A stretch of DNA of 64,000 bases from Burkholderia territorii (GTDB lineage: Bacteria > Pseudomonadota > Gammaproteobacteria > Burkholderiales > Burkholderiaceae): positions 248,001-312,000 of the forward strand of contig NZ_CADFEJ010000005.1 of NCBI RefSeq assembly GCF_902833055.1, written 5' to 3'. Positions 38,003 to 46,316 of this stretch are shown piece by piece. A program made the translations under genes and the position numbers. Below the pieces are notes generated by a model that was not told where the DNA came from, did not search any database, and saw nothing but the letters and a program-made list of their open reading frames with translations. Each line of letters starts with the position of its first letter. Position 1 is the stretch's first letter.

Positions 38003-39274
38003 TCAGCTTCCGCCCTGACGGTGGGCGTCCTCGCTCAGGAACCGATGGACGAAGGTCACGGCCATCGCCCCTTCGCCGACCGCCGATGCGACGCGCTTGA
38101 CCGAACCCGAGCGGACGTCGCCAGCCGCGAACGAACCCGGCACGCTCGTTTCCAGATAGTACGGCCGGCGCTCGAGCGGCCACACGCGTTCGAAATCCGG
38201 ACAGTCGTAAAGGTCGCTGCCGGTAACCAGGTACCCGCCATCATTGCGGATGATGTTCGTATCCCTTGCCCATTCGGTATTTGGCGCACCGCCGATACAG
38301 ACGAACAGGTGCGTGGCCGGCAGCACTTCGCGCGCGCCGTCTTCCGTGCGCAGCACGATCGCCTCGAGCCGGCCGTCGCCCTGCAGCGCGTCAACGGTCG
38401 TGCCGTAGCGGACGGTCACGTTCGGCATGCGCTCGATCCGGTCGATCAGGTAACGTGACAGCGTTGCCGCGAGCGACGGCCCCCGCACGATCATCGTCAC
38501 TTCGCGCGCGTGCCGCGCGAAGTTCATCACCGCCTGGCCGGCCGAATTTCCGCCGCCGACGATGAACACATGCTTGCCTTCGCACATCGGCGCTTCGCTC
38601 GATCCCGCGCCGTAGAACAGGCCCGCGTTGAGAAACCGCGCCTCGTCCGGCAGGCCGAGGCTGCGGTATTCGATGCCGGTCGCGCAGATGTTCGCGCGCG
38701 CGGTCAGGATCGAGCCGTCGGCCAGGTCGACACGGATCTTTCCGTCGACGAACGTCGCGTGCACGCCCTCGCGCATCATCAGCAGCTCGACGCCGAACTT
38801 GACCGCCTGCTGGCGCGCACGCTCCGCGAGCTCGGCGCCCGGGATGCCGTCCGGAAATCCCATGTAGTTCTCGATCAGCGAACTCGTCCCCGCCTGTCCG
38901 CCGATCGCATCGCGCTCGATCACGACGGCCCTCAGCCCTTCCGACGCCGCGTAGACGGCGGCCGACAGGCCGGCCGGCCCGGCGCCGTAGATCGACACGT
39001 CGTACTCGACGAAGCGCGGCCGGGCAACCCAGCCGAGCTTGGCGGCGATTTCCGGCAGCGTCGGCTGGTAGAGGCACGTACCGTCCGGAAAGACGACGAC
39101 CGGCAGCCGGATGTCGCGCAGCGGCGCGATGCCCAGCTCGCGCATGCAGTCGGTGTCGGACGTCAGTTCGCACCACTCGTACTCGACCACGCCGCGTTTC
39201 AGGAAATCGCGAATGGCGTAGGCTTCCTTGCTGTTCGGCAAGCCGACGACCTTGACATGCTGAGACTGCGTCAT
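38003..39274 (-). CDS. Thioredoxin reductase-like NADPH-flavin oxidoreductase without CxxC, with thioredoxin-fold N-terminus
   Basis: 423 aa. Residues 1-80 look like a glutaredoxin/thioredoxin-like fold without an active CxxC. From about 92 a TrxR-type module follows: FAD motif YGAGPAGLSAAVYAASEG, GGQAGTSSLIENYMGFPDG, NADPH motif IVGGGNSAGQAV and the second FAD motif GSFAAGDVRSG. Where thioredoxin reductases have CATCDG, this protein reads FYGAGSSEAPMCEG, so disulfide reduction by the usual route is not possible. The start at 39274 has GGGAGG. It is divergent from a UBP zinc-finger gene 204 bases away. Confidence 0.88.
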   Translation of the reverse strand: MTQSQHVKVVGLPNSKEAYAIRDFLKRGVVEYEWCELTSDTDCMRELGIAPLRDIRLPVVVFPDGTCLYQPTLPEIAAKLGWVARPRFVEYDVSIYGAGPAGLSAAVYAASEGLRAVVIERDAIGGQAGTSSLIENYMGFPDGIPGAELAERARQQAVKFGVELLMMREGVHATFVDGKIRVDLADGSILTARANICATGIEYRSLGLPDEARFLNAGLFYGAGSSEAPMCEGKHVFIVGGGNSAGQAVMNFARHAREVTMIVRGPSLAATLSRYLIDRIERMPNVTVRYGTTVDALQGDGRLEAIVLRTEDGAREVLPATHLFVCIGGAPNTEWARDTNIIRNDGGYLVTGSDLYDCPDFERVWPLERRPYYLETSVPGSFAAGDVRSGSVKRVASAVGEGAMAVTFVHRFLSEDAHRQGGS

Positions 39275-39478
39275 GAGACCCTCCCGGCGACCGCACCGTG
39301 GCATCTCACGCGGGCCGCACCTGCGACTGTACGTCGTCGACGCGTTCGCGCCGCCACGTTTAATAAGAATTAAGGTCGTGCTCGCGCCGCGACCGTCCAC
39401 AATGAACCTTCACTTCCGCTTGCAGCTTCATGCCGGCCGCGCTGCGAGCGCTCTGCAGTGCCGGCATCGGAGCGACAG

Positions 39479-39751
39479 ATGGCCACGACCTGCACTCATC
39501 TCGGCGAAGCACGCGTGCTGAACACCGACAAGGACTATTGCGAGGAATGCGTGAAATCCGGCAGCCACTGGGTGCATCTGCGCCTGTGCCTGAGCTGCGG
39601 GCAAGTCGGTTGTTGCGACTCGTCGCCGAATCGCCATGCGAGCCGGCATTTCCACGCAACCGGCCACCCGCTCGCACGATCGATCGAGCCGGGCGAGCGC
39701 TGGGTGTGGTGCTACGCGGACGGCGTCATGGCCGGCGAGATCGCATCGTAG
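39479..39751 (+). CDS. UBP-type zinc-finger protein
   Basis: 90 aa. Cys/His ligands in order: CTHL, DYCEECVKSGSHWVHLRLCLSCGQVGCCDSSPNRHASRHFHATGHP. This is the ZnF-UBP fold known from ubiquitin proteases, here as a stand-alone bacterial protein. The ATG at 39479 places the first Cys near residue 4; a GTG at 39458 is possible. It is divergent from the flavin oxidoreductase. I know of similar pairs but not of a proven function. Confidence 0.85.
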   Translation: MATTCTHLGEARVLNTDKDYCEECVKSGSHWVHLRLCLSCGQVGCCDSSPNRHASRHFHATGHPLARSIEPGERWVWCYADGVMAGEIAS

Positions 39752-39814
39752 CGGACCGCGCGCCGGCATCCGGCACCCTTTTCGACCACGGGTAAACACC
39801 GCTCGATCGCGGCT

Positions 39815-39842
39815 TTGTGCCGCCGATCTTTTCCACTAGAAT
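39815..39842 (+). promoter_or_regulatory. Sigma-70-like promoter of the VOC/FAD-hydroxylase operon
   Basis: TTGTGC (39815-39820), a 16-base spacer and TAGAAT (39837-39842). The -10 box touches the big palindrome, whose centre would lie close to the transcription start. Confidence 0.55.
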
Positions 39843-39872
39843 TTATCGAACGATAAGTTATCGTTCGATAAA
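39842..39872. promoter_or_regulatory. 31-bp perfect palindromic operator
   Basis: TTTATCGAACGATAA, one G, then TTATCGTTCGATAAA: 15 of 15 bases pair. Each arm is itself close to a palindrome (TTATCG-N2-CGATAA), so two dimers could bind side by side. It lies just downstream of the -10 box and 13 bases before the first start codon, a typical repressor position. A related site is at 51711-51725. Confidence 0.8.
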
Positions 39873-39885
39873 CACGAGGTGTCCC

Positions 39886-40368
39886 ATGCCTGTATCCAGA
39901 CTCGCGCACTACTCGATCCGCACGCTCGATCTCGAAAAATCGTGCCGGTTCTACGAACGCGTGCTCGGCTTCAAACGCGGCTATCGCCCGCCGTTCGACT
40001 TTCCGGGCGCGTGGCTCTACAACGGCGGCGACGAAGCCGACTACGGAATCGTTCACATCATCGGCGTCGATCCGGCCAATCCGGACGGGCTCGCGGCCTA
40101 TCTCGGCGACAAGGCGCTGCCGGCCAGCGGCACGGGCACCGTCGACCACATCGCGTTCCTCGCGACCGGCGTCGAAGCGATGTGGCGCACGCTGCGCGCC
40201 GAGAACGTGCCGTGGCGCGACCGCACGGTGCCGAGCCTCGGGCTGCACCAGGTTTTCATCGAGGATCCGTCCGGCGTGACGATCGAACTCAACTTCCCCG
40301 CCGCCGAGGTCGAGGGCCTGGCGCTTCCCGGCACGGCCGCATCGGCCGGCGCCGTCATCGGAGACTGA
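39886..40368 (+). CDS. VOC/glyoxalase-fold protein
   Basis: 160 aa. Starts with LAHYSIRTLDLEKSCRFYERVLGFKRGYRPPFDFPGAWLY and ends with TVDHIAFLATGVEAM and HQVFIEDPSGVTIELNFP, the paired beta-alpha-beta-beta-beta units of the VOC superfamily. Metal ligands would be His8, His and Glu of VDHIAF and IELNF. It could be a dioxygenase, lyase or isomerase acting on a ring-opened or hydroxylated intermediate. It is the first gene of an operon under a 31-bp operator, one base ahead of an FAD hydroxylase. Confidence 0.85.
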   Translation: MPVSRLAHYSIRTLDLEKSCRFYERVLGFKRGYRPPFDFPGAWLYNGGDEADYGIVHIIGVDPANPDGLAAYLGDKALPASGTGTVDHIAFLATGVEAMWRTLRAENVPWRDRTVPSLGLHQVFIEDPSGVTIELNFPAAEVEGLALPGTAASAGAVIGD

Positions 40369-40369
40369 C

Positions 40370-41596
40370 ATGAGCAACCTCGCTTCAACCCACCGCAAGG
40401 CCGTCATCGTCGGCGGCTCGCTGGGCGGACTGTTCGCCGCGAACCTCCTGCTGCGCAACGGCTGGGACGTGGACGTGTACGAGCGGGTGCCCGAGGCGCT
40501 GTCGGGCCGTGGTGCCGGCATCGTCACGCACCCCGAATTGTTCGACGTGATGCTCGCAGCCGGCGTGCGCATCGACGAGTCGATCGGCGTCAAGGTCGAG
40601 TCGCGCATCACGCTGTCGCAGGACGGTGCCGTGACGTCGGAGCGCCGGCTGCCGCAGACGCTCACCGCATGGAGCAAGATGTACCACGTGCTGCGCGCGG
40701 CGCTGCCCGACCAGCACTATCACCCGGGCGCCATCGTGACCGACGTCTCGGACGGGCCGGAGCACGCGGCCATCACACTGTCCGACGGCTCGGTCGTGCG
40801 CGCCGACCTCGTCGTCGCGGCCGACGGCTTCCGCTCTGCGATTCGCGAACGGCTCGTGCCCGACGCGCGGCTGCAATACGCGGGCTACGTCGCATGGCGC
40901 GGGCTGGTCGACGAAGCCGCGCTGTCGGACGCGACCCACGCCGCCCTGTTCGACAAGTTCGCGTTCGGCCTGCCGCCGCGCGAGCAGATCCTCGGTTATC
41001 CGGTCGCCGGCCAGGGCAACAGCACGCGGCCCGGCGAGCGCCGCTACAACTTCGTCTGGTATCGCGCGACGCGCGAAGACACCGACCTCCCGAACCTGCT
41101 GACCGACGAGACCGGCAAGCTCTGGGCGGGCGGCATTCCGCCGACGCTGATCCGGCGCGACGTCCTCGCCGATCTCGAGGACGCGGCCCACGCGCTGCTC
41201 GCGCCGCAGTTCGCGGAAGTCGTCTCCAGCGCGACGCAGCCGCTGTTCCAGCCGATCTACGACCTCGAGGTGCCGCGCATGGCGTTCGGCCGAATCGCAC
41301 TGCTCGGCGATGCCGCGTTCGTCGCGCGGCCGCATTGCGGAATGGGCGTCACGAAGGCCGCCGGCGACGCGCTCGCGCTCGTCGCGTCGCTCGCCACGCG
41401 CGCGGACACGCTCGACGCACTGTGCGAATACAGCGAAACGCGCACGGCATTCGGCGTGGCGATCGTCCAGCATGCGCGCCATCTCGGCGCCTACATGCAG
41501 GCGCAACTGAAAAACGACACCGAGCGCGAAATGGCCGAGCGCTATCGAACGCCGGAAGTCGTGATGCGGGAAACCGCCGTGCCGCCGCATTTCTGA
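40370..41596 (+). CDS. FAD-dependent aromatic hydroxylase (2,6-dihydroxypyridine hydroxylase-like)
   Basis: 408 aa. Dinucleotide motif KAVIVGGSLGGLFAANLLLRNG, the DG motif VVAADGFRSAIRERL and the GD motif GRIALLGDAAFVARPHCGMGVTKAAGDA. Flavoprotein monooxygenases with RPHxxxGxxKA in the GD motif include 2,6-dihydroxypyridine 3-hydroxylase. The protein probably hydroxylates a hydroxylated aromatic or N-heterocycle with NAD(P)H and oxygen. The neighbours (VOC protein, molybdenum hydroxylase) fit ring catabolism. Exact substrate not inferable. Confidence 0.85.
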   Translation: MSNLASTHRKAVIVGGSLGGLFAANLLLRNGWDVDVYERVPEALSGRGAGIVTHPELFDVMLAAGVRIDESIGVKVESRITLSQDGAVTSERRLPQTLTAWSKMYHVLRAALPDQHYHPGAIVTDVSDGPEHAAITLSDGSVVRADLVVAADGFRSAIRERLVPDARLQYAGYVAWRGLVDEAALSDATHAALFDKFAFGLPPREQILGYPVAGQGNSTRPGERRYNFVWYRATREDTDLPNLLTDETGKLWAGGIPPTLIRRDVLADLEDAAHALLAPQFAEVVSSATQPLFQPIYDLEVPRMAFGRIALLGDAAFVARPHCGMGVTKAAGDALALVASLATRADTLDALCEYSETRTAFGVAIVQHARHLGAYMQAQLKNDTEREMAERYRTPEVVMRETAVPPHF

Positions 41597-41677
41597 GTCG
41601 CGCGCGGGCGGGCGTCGCGTGCGACACGTGCGACACCCGCTCCCCGGCCATGACATTCGATTCATCGAGGAGACACC

Positions 41678-42037
41678 GTGAACCATCCGCTATCGGCCAC
41701 CGTCGCCACCGCGCCCGGCCCGGACTCGCCGGCGCAAACCCCGCATCCGCTGCTGCGCGATGCGCGTTTTCGCACGCTCGTCAGGCGCAGAAGGCTGCTC
41801 GCGTGGTCGCTGACGCTCGTCATGCTCGCGCTGTATTTCGCGTTCATCCTGACACTGGCGCTTTCGCCGACGCTGCTCGGCGAGCCGATCGTGCCGGGCC
41901 GGCCGACGCCGTGGGGCATCCCGGTCGGCTTCGGCATGTTCGTCGTCACGTTCGCGCTGGTCGCGCTGTACGTGTTCCAGGCCAATTCGGTCCACGACGT
42001 GCTGGTCGCGTCCCTTCGTGACGGAGACGCGCAATGA
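41678..42037 (+). CDS. DUF485 membrane protein
   Basis: 119 aa. GTG start at 41678 with GAGGAG eight bases before it. Two membrane helices ([22 protein letters not shown] and [22 protein letters not shown]) follow FRTLVRRRR, the pattern of DUF485 proteins. These nearly always precede an SSS-family carboxylate transporter gene, as here with a four-base overlap, and probably assist it. Confidence 0.9.
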   Translation: MNHPLSATVATAPGPDSPAQTPHPLLRDARFRTLVRRRRLLAWSLTLVMLALYFAFILTLALSPTLLGEPIVPGRPTPWGIPVGFGMFVVTFALVALYVFQANSVHDVLVASLRDGDAQ

Positions 42038-43680
42038 AACGCCTGTTCCTCGCATCGATCATCGCCGCCGGCGCTTCACCGGCATTCGCGGCGGCCGGCC
42101 CCGCGACGCTCGCACACGGGCACAACCCGGTCGCGATCGGCATGTTCCTGCTGTTCGTCGCGTCGACGCTCGTCATCACGCGCTGGGCCGCGCGCAAGAA
42201 TCACAGCGTGGCCGACCATTACGCGGCCGGCGGCCGGATCACCGCGCTCCAGAACGGCTGGGCGATCGCCGGCGACTACATGTCGGCCGCGTCGCTGCTC
42301 GGCATTTCCGCGCTGGTGTTCACGAGCGGCTACGACGGGCTGATCTATTCGGTCGGCTTTCTCGCGAGCTGGCCGATCATCCTGTTCCTGATCGCGGAAC
42401 CGCTGCGCAATCTCGGCAAGTACACACTCGCCGACGTCGTGTCCTATCGCCTGCGGCAACGGCCGATCCGCGCGTTCGCCGCATCGAGCTCGATCGTCGT
42501 CGTGCTGCTGTATCTGGTGTCGCAGATGGTCGGCGCGGGCAAGCTGGTCGAGCTGCTGTTCGGCCTCGACTACACGGTCGCGGTGCTGGTCGTCGGCGTG
42601 CTGATGGTCGTCTACGTGTTCTTCGGCGGGATGCTCGCGACCACCTGGATCCAGATCGTCAAGGCCGTGCTGCTGCTCGCCGGCGCCGCGTTCATGGCTT
42701 TCATGGTGCTCGGCCGCTTCGGGTTCAGCCTCGACGCGCTGTTCGCGCAGGCCGTGCGCGTGCATCCGAAGCATGCGGCGATCCTGCGCCCGGGCGGCCT
42801 CGTCTCCGATCCGGTCTCGGCCGTGTCGCTCGGCCTCGCGCTGATCTTCGGCACGGCCGGCCTGCCGCACATCCTGATGCGCTTCTTCACGGTCGGCGAC
42901 GTCAAGGCGGCCCGCAAGAGCATCCTGCATGCGACCGGCATCGTCGGCGTCGGCTACATGCTGATCGTCATCATCGGCTTCGGCACGATCGCGCTCGTCG
43001 CGCCGGACCGGCTGTATCACGACGCGTCGGGCGCGGTGACGGGCGGCGCCAACATGGTGGCAATTCACCTCGCGCATGCGGTCGGCGGCAACGTGTTCCT
43101 CGGCTTCATCTGCGCGGTCGCGTTCTCGACGATCCTGGCCGTGGTCGCCGGACTCACGCTCGCGGGCTCGTCGGCGATCTCGCACGACCTCTACGCGAAC
43201 GTGCTGCGGCACGGGCGCGCGTCCGATCGCGACGAAATGCGCGTGGCACGCGTGACCACCGTGGTGCTCGGCGTGCTCGCGATCCTGCTCGGCATCGCGT
43301 TCGAGAAGCAGAACATCGCGTTCATCGTGAGCCTCACGTTCTCGATCGCCGCGAGTTCGAACTTCCCGGTGCTGCTGCTCGCGATCTACTGGCGCGGACT
43401 GACCACGCGCGGCGCGGTGCTGGGCGGCCTGCTCGGGCTCGCCACCGCCGTCACGCTCACGGTGCTGAGCCCGACCGTCTGGGTGACGGTGCTCGGTCAT
43501 GCGCATGCGGTCTATCCGTACGAATACCCGGCACTGTTCTCGATGGCGGCGGCGTTCGCCGGCATCGTCCTGTTCTCCGTCACCGACCGCTCGGCCCGCG
43601 CGCGACACGAGCGCGCGCAGTTCGACACCCAGCTCGTCGCGTGCGAAACGGGCATCACGTCACGCGGCCGCGCCGCATGA
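42034..43680 (+). CDS. Sodium:solute symporter (SSS/SLC5 family, ActP-like)
   Basis: 548 aa. A signal-like first helix ([15 protein letters not shown]) and about 13 membrane segments. Family markers are [29 protein letters not shown], VDAxx-equivalent region [20 protein letters not shown] and [17 protein letters not shown]. Relatives take up acetate and other short carboxylates with sodium. It is in an operon with hydroxylase, VOC protein and amidohydrolase, so it probably imports the aromatic or heterocyclic acid or removes a product. It overlaps both flanking genes by four bases. Confidence 0.9.
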   Translation: MKRLFLASIIAAGASPAFAAAGPATLAHGHNPVAIGMFLLFVASTLVITRWAARKNHSVADHYAAGGRITALQNGWAIAGDYMSAASLLGISALVFTSGYDGLIYSVGFLASWPIILFLIAEPLRNLGKYTLADVVSYRLRQRPIRAFAASSSIVVVLLYLVSQMVGAGKLVELLFGLDYTVAVLVVGVLMVVYVFFGGMLATTWIQIVKAVLLLAGAAFMAFMVLGRFGFSLDALFAQAVRVHPKHAAILRPGGLVSDPVSAVSLGLALIFGTAGLPHILMRFFTVGDVKAARKSILHATGIVGVGYMLIVIIGFGTIALVAPDRLYHDASGAVTGGANMVAIHLAHAVGGNVFLGFICAVAFSTILAVVAGLTLAGSSAISHDLYANVLRHGRASDRDEMRVARVTTVVLGVLAILLGIAFEKQNIAFIVSLTFSIAASSNFPVLLLAIYWRGLTTRGAVLGGLLGLATAVTLTVLSPTVWVTVLGHAHAVYPYEYPALFSMAAAFAGIVLFSVTDRSARARHERAQFDTQLVACETGITSRGRAA

Positions 43681-44846
43681 TTCGAAGATTCGATATCCTC
43701 ATGAGACATCCCACGTTGACCTGCACCTGCTGCCCGTCGCCGACCCGGCGACGCCTGCTCGGCACATTCGCCGCGCTCGCCGGCGCCGCCATGGCCGGCC
43801 GCCCGGCCTCGGCCGCCGAAAGCGCGGGCACGCCGGCCGCATCGTTGGCCCGACCGACGCCGCGCCCGCGCGCGATCGATATCCACGCGCACTACTACCC
43901 CGAAAGCTTTTGCGATCTGGTCGGCGGCGAAGGCAAGCGCTTCGGCGGATCGTTCACGTGCGACGACACATCGTTCACGTTCCGCACGCCCGCGGGCGGC
44001 CTCGGGCCCCTGCCGATGAAATTCATCGACGTCGATGCCCGACTCAGGGACATGGACGCGTCCGGCGTCGACGTCCAGGCGCTGTCGCTCAGCGTGCCGA
44101 TGGCGTACTGGGGCGACCGCGCGTTCAATGCGAAGCTCGCGCGCGACTGGAACGCGGCCGCGTCGCGCGTCTACCAGCGCCATCCGGCGCGATTCGCGGT
44201 ACTCGCGACGCTGCCGATGCTGAACGCGACCGACGCGATCGACGAGCTCGAGCGCGCCGTGCAGTTGCCGGGTGTGCGCGGCGTGTACATGGGCACCAAC
44301 ATCGACAATCGCGATCTCGACGATCCGTTGTTCGCGCCCGTCTTCGCGCGCATCGAGCAACTGAACCTGCCCGTGTTCCTGCATCCGCAGCAAACGGTCG
44401 GCGGCGCGCGGCTCGGCGATTTCTACCTGAGCAACCTGCTCGGCAATCCGTTCGACACGGCGATCGCGGGTGCGCACCTGATCCTGGGTGGCGTGCTCGA
44501 CCGCCATCCGGGCTTGCACTTCACGTTGCCGCATGCGAGCGGCGCGTTGCCGATCATCGCGGGGCGCCTCGACGCGGGCTGGACCGTGCGGCCCGAGACG
44601 CGCCGGCTCGCACAAAAGCCCAGCAGCTATCTGCGGCGCTTCAGCTACGACACGGTGTCCCATTCCGGGCCCGTGCTGGAGTTCCTGATCGCGAACGTCG
44701 GCGTCGACCGGCTCGTGCTCGGCAGCGACTACTGCTTCGACATGGGTTACGACCAGCCGGTCCGCTTTCTCGACCGCCTCGACCTGACGGCCGAACAGCG
44801 CGCGATGATCGTCGGCGGCAATGCGGGCAAGCTGCTGCGGATCTAG
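43677..44846 (+). CDS. Tat-exported amidohydrolase (ACMSD-like, amidohydrolase 2 family)
   Basis: 389 aa from the ATG overlapping the transporter stop (43677); an ATG at 43701 is an alternative. A twin-arginine leader ([23 protein letters not shown]) comes first. The metal-dependent TIM-barrel shows the HxH in [12 protein letters not shown], later His in [10 protein letters not shown] and [11 protein letters not shown], and the Asp in [10 protein letters not shown]. This family has decarboxylases (ACMSD, gamma-resorcylate) and hydrolases. Export is unusual for a decarboxylase in a catabolic route. It fits with the periplasmic molybdenum hydroxylase encoded nearby. Confidence 0.87.
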   Translation: MIRRFDILMRHPTLTCTCCPSPTRRRLLGTFAALAGAAMAGRPASAAESAGTPAASLARPTPRPRAIDIHAHYYPESFCDLVGGEGKRFGGSFTCDDTSFTFRTPAGGLGPLPMKFIDVDARLRDMDASGVDVQALSLSVPMAYWGDRAFNAKLARDWNAAASRVYQRHPARFAVLATLPMLNATDAIDELERAVQLPGVRGVYMGTNIDNRDLDDPLFAPVFARIEQLNLPVFLHPQQTVGGARLGDFYLSNLLGNPFDTAIAGAHLILGGVLDRHPGLHFTLPHASGALPIIAGRLDAGWTVRPETRRLAQKPSSYLRRFSYDTVSHSGPVLEFLIANVGVDRLVLGSDYCFDMGYDQPVRFLDRLDLTAEQRAMIVGGNAGKLLRI

Positions 44847-44988
44847 CGCGAGGGCCGCCGCGCGCGATGCATGCGCGGCCAGCGCAGGCCGCCGCCGCGC
44901 ATGACATGATCCGGTGCATGACGCAGGCAGCGCGCGCCGTCTCGACGTCCGGCGAGCATCCGTCTGCCGCACACGGGAGCTTACGCAC

Positions 44989-46119
44989 ATGAAGATAGTG
45001 ATTGCAGGCGGCTCGATCGCGGGCCTCTCGGCCGCGCTGACGCTCGATTGCATCGGCCACGACGTGACGGTCTGCGAGCGCTCGCCCGTGCCGTTGCGCG
45101 GACAAGGCGGCGGCGTCGCCGTGCTGCGCCGCATGATGGCGTTTCTCGAACAGCATGGCCATCACTGCCGTCGAACGATCAGCGTGCCGACACACCGGCG
45201 GCGCTGGATCGACCGCGACGGCGCGCTCACGCGGGACGAGCCCGAAATCCTCCCGTTCTCATCGTGGGATGCCGTCTACCGGTCGCTTTGCGCGACGCTG
45301 CCGCCGGGGCGGATTCGCTACGGTAGCGCGGTAACCGGCTTCGCTCAGGATGCCGAAGGCGTCGATGTGCACCTCGACGGCGAACGGCTCCGCGCGGACG
45401 TGCTGCTCGCAGCCGACGGCACCGGTTCGCGCCTGCGCGCGCGGCTCTTTCCCTGCTATGCGCCGTCGTTCGCCGGCTATCTCGCGTGGCGCGGCATCGT
45501 CGACGAAGCCGATTTCGATGCCGACGCGATCGCGACGCTGGTGGAGAACATGACGCTGCACAACGCGCCGGGCGAGCTGTTCATGGCTTTTCTGATTCCC
45601 GGGCTGGACGGATCGCTCGAGCCGGGCACGCGCCGCTTCAACTGGCTCTGGTATCGCAACGAAACCGATCCCGACGCACTGCGCCGCCACCTGACGGATC
45701 GTGCCGGGCACGTCCACCATGCATCGATCCCGCCGGGACAGCTTGCCGACGAGGCCGTTGCGATGCTGCGCCGGCTCGCCGCCGACCGTCTGCCGGCGAC
45801 GCTGTCGCAACTCGTGCTGGCGACGCGCGCACCGTTCGTCCAGGCGATCTTCGATGCGTTGAGTCCCGGCTTCGCCGACGGCCGCGTCGCGCTGGTCGGC
45901 GACGCGGCCTGCACGGTGCGCCCGCATACCGCGTCCGGCACGTCGAAGGCGGCGCACGATGCGGTGTCGCTGGCCGAGTCGCTGCCCGCGGATGCACCCG
46001 ACGTGGTGCAGCGACTGGCCCGATGGTCCGCGCAGCGGCGCACGGAAGTGATGTCGCTGCTCGAGAAAGGGCCGCAGCTTGCCGCGTCTTTCGGCCTCGG
46101 CACGCCGCGCGCGCAATGA
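44989..46119 (+). CDS. FAD-dependent hydroxylase (2,6-dihydroxypyridine hydroxylase-like), second copy
   Basis: 376 aa. KIVIAGGSIAGLSAALTLDCIGHDVTVCERS is the FAD motif, VLLAADGTGSRLRARLF the DG motif and GRVALVGDAACTVRPHTASGTSKAAHDA the GD motif, very close to the RPHTAAG version of dihydroxypyridine hydroxylases. It is homologous to the protein at 40370. The start at 44989 has GGGAG. A 142-base gap before it suggests a separate promoter or a long leader. It probably performs a second ring hydroxylation. Confidence 0.87.
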   Translation: MKIVIAGGSIAGLSAALTLDCIGHDVTVCERSPVPLRGQGGGVAVLRRMMAFLEQHGHHCRRTISVPTHRRRWIDRDGALTRDEPEILPFSSWDAVYRSLCATLPPGRIRYGSAVTGFAQDAEGVDVHLDGERLRADVLLAADGTGSRLRARLFPCYAPSFAGYLAWRGIVDEADFDADAIATLVENMTLHNAPGELFMAFLIPGLDGSLEPGTRRFNWLWYRNETDPDALRRHLTDRAGHVHHASIPPGQLADEAVAMLRRLAADRLPATLSQLVLATRAPFVQAIFDALSPGFADGRVALVGDAACTVRPHTASGTSKAAHDAVSLAESLPADAPDVVQRLARWSAQRRTEVMSLLEKGPQLAASFGLGTPRAQ

Positions 46120-46127
46120 CGACCGTG

Positions 46128-46180
46128 TTCAGAACGTTTCAGCGCGGCTTCAGGATCTGACGACGACGCCCGCGTAGACT
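46128..46180 (+). promoter_or_regulatory. TTCAG-repeat promoter element E (before the cytochrome/molybdenum-hydroxylase operon)
   Basis: TTCAG (46128-46132), N5, TTCAG (46138-46142), N6, TTCAG (46149-46153), 21 bases, TAGACT (46175-46180). It is the same architecture, spacing and 16-base core as element A. The cytochrome gene starts 136 bases further on. The 197-base gap 46120-46316 holds no other signal. Confidence 0.6.
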
Positions 46181-46316
46181 GCCTGCATCAGCCGCGCACG
46201 AGCGTTGCCCGTGCGTGGCCCCTTCCCCGGAGTGACGCGTTGAATTCCGCCGCGAATCTCCGCCGGTATCCGGCCGCCGCACGCTTGCGCGACGGATCGG
46301 CCCGCGTGGAGCATAT

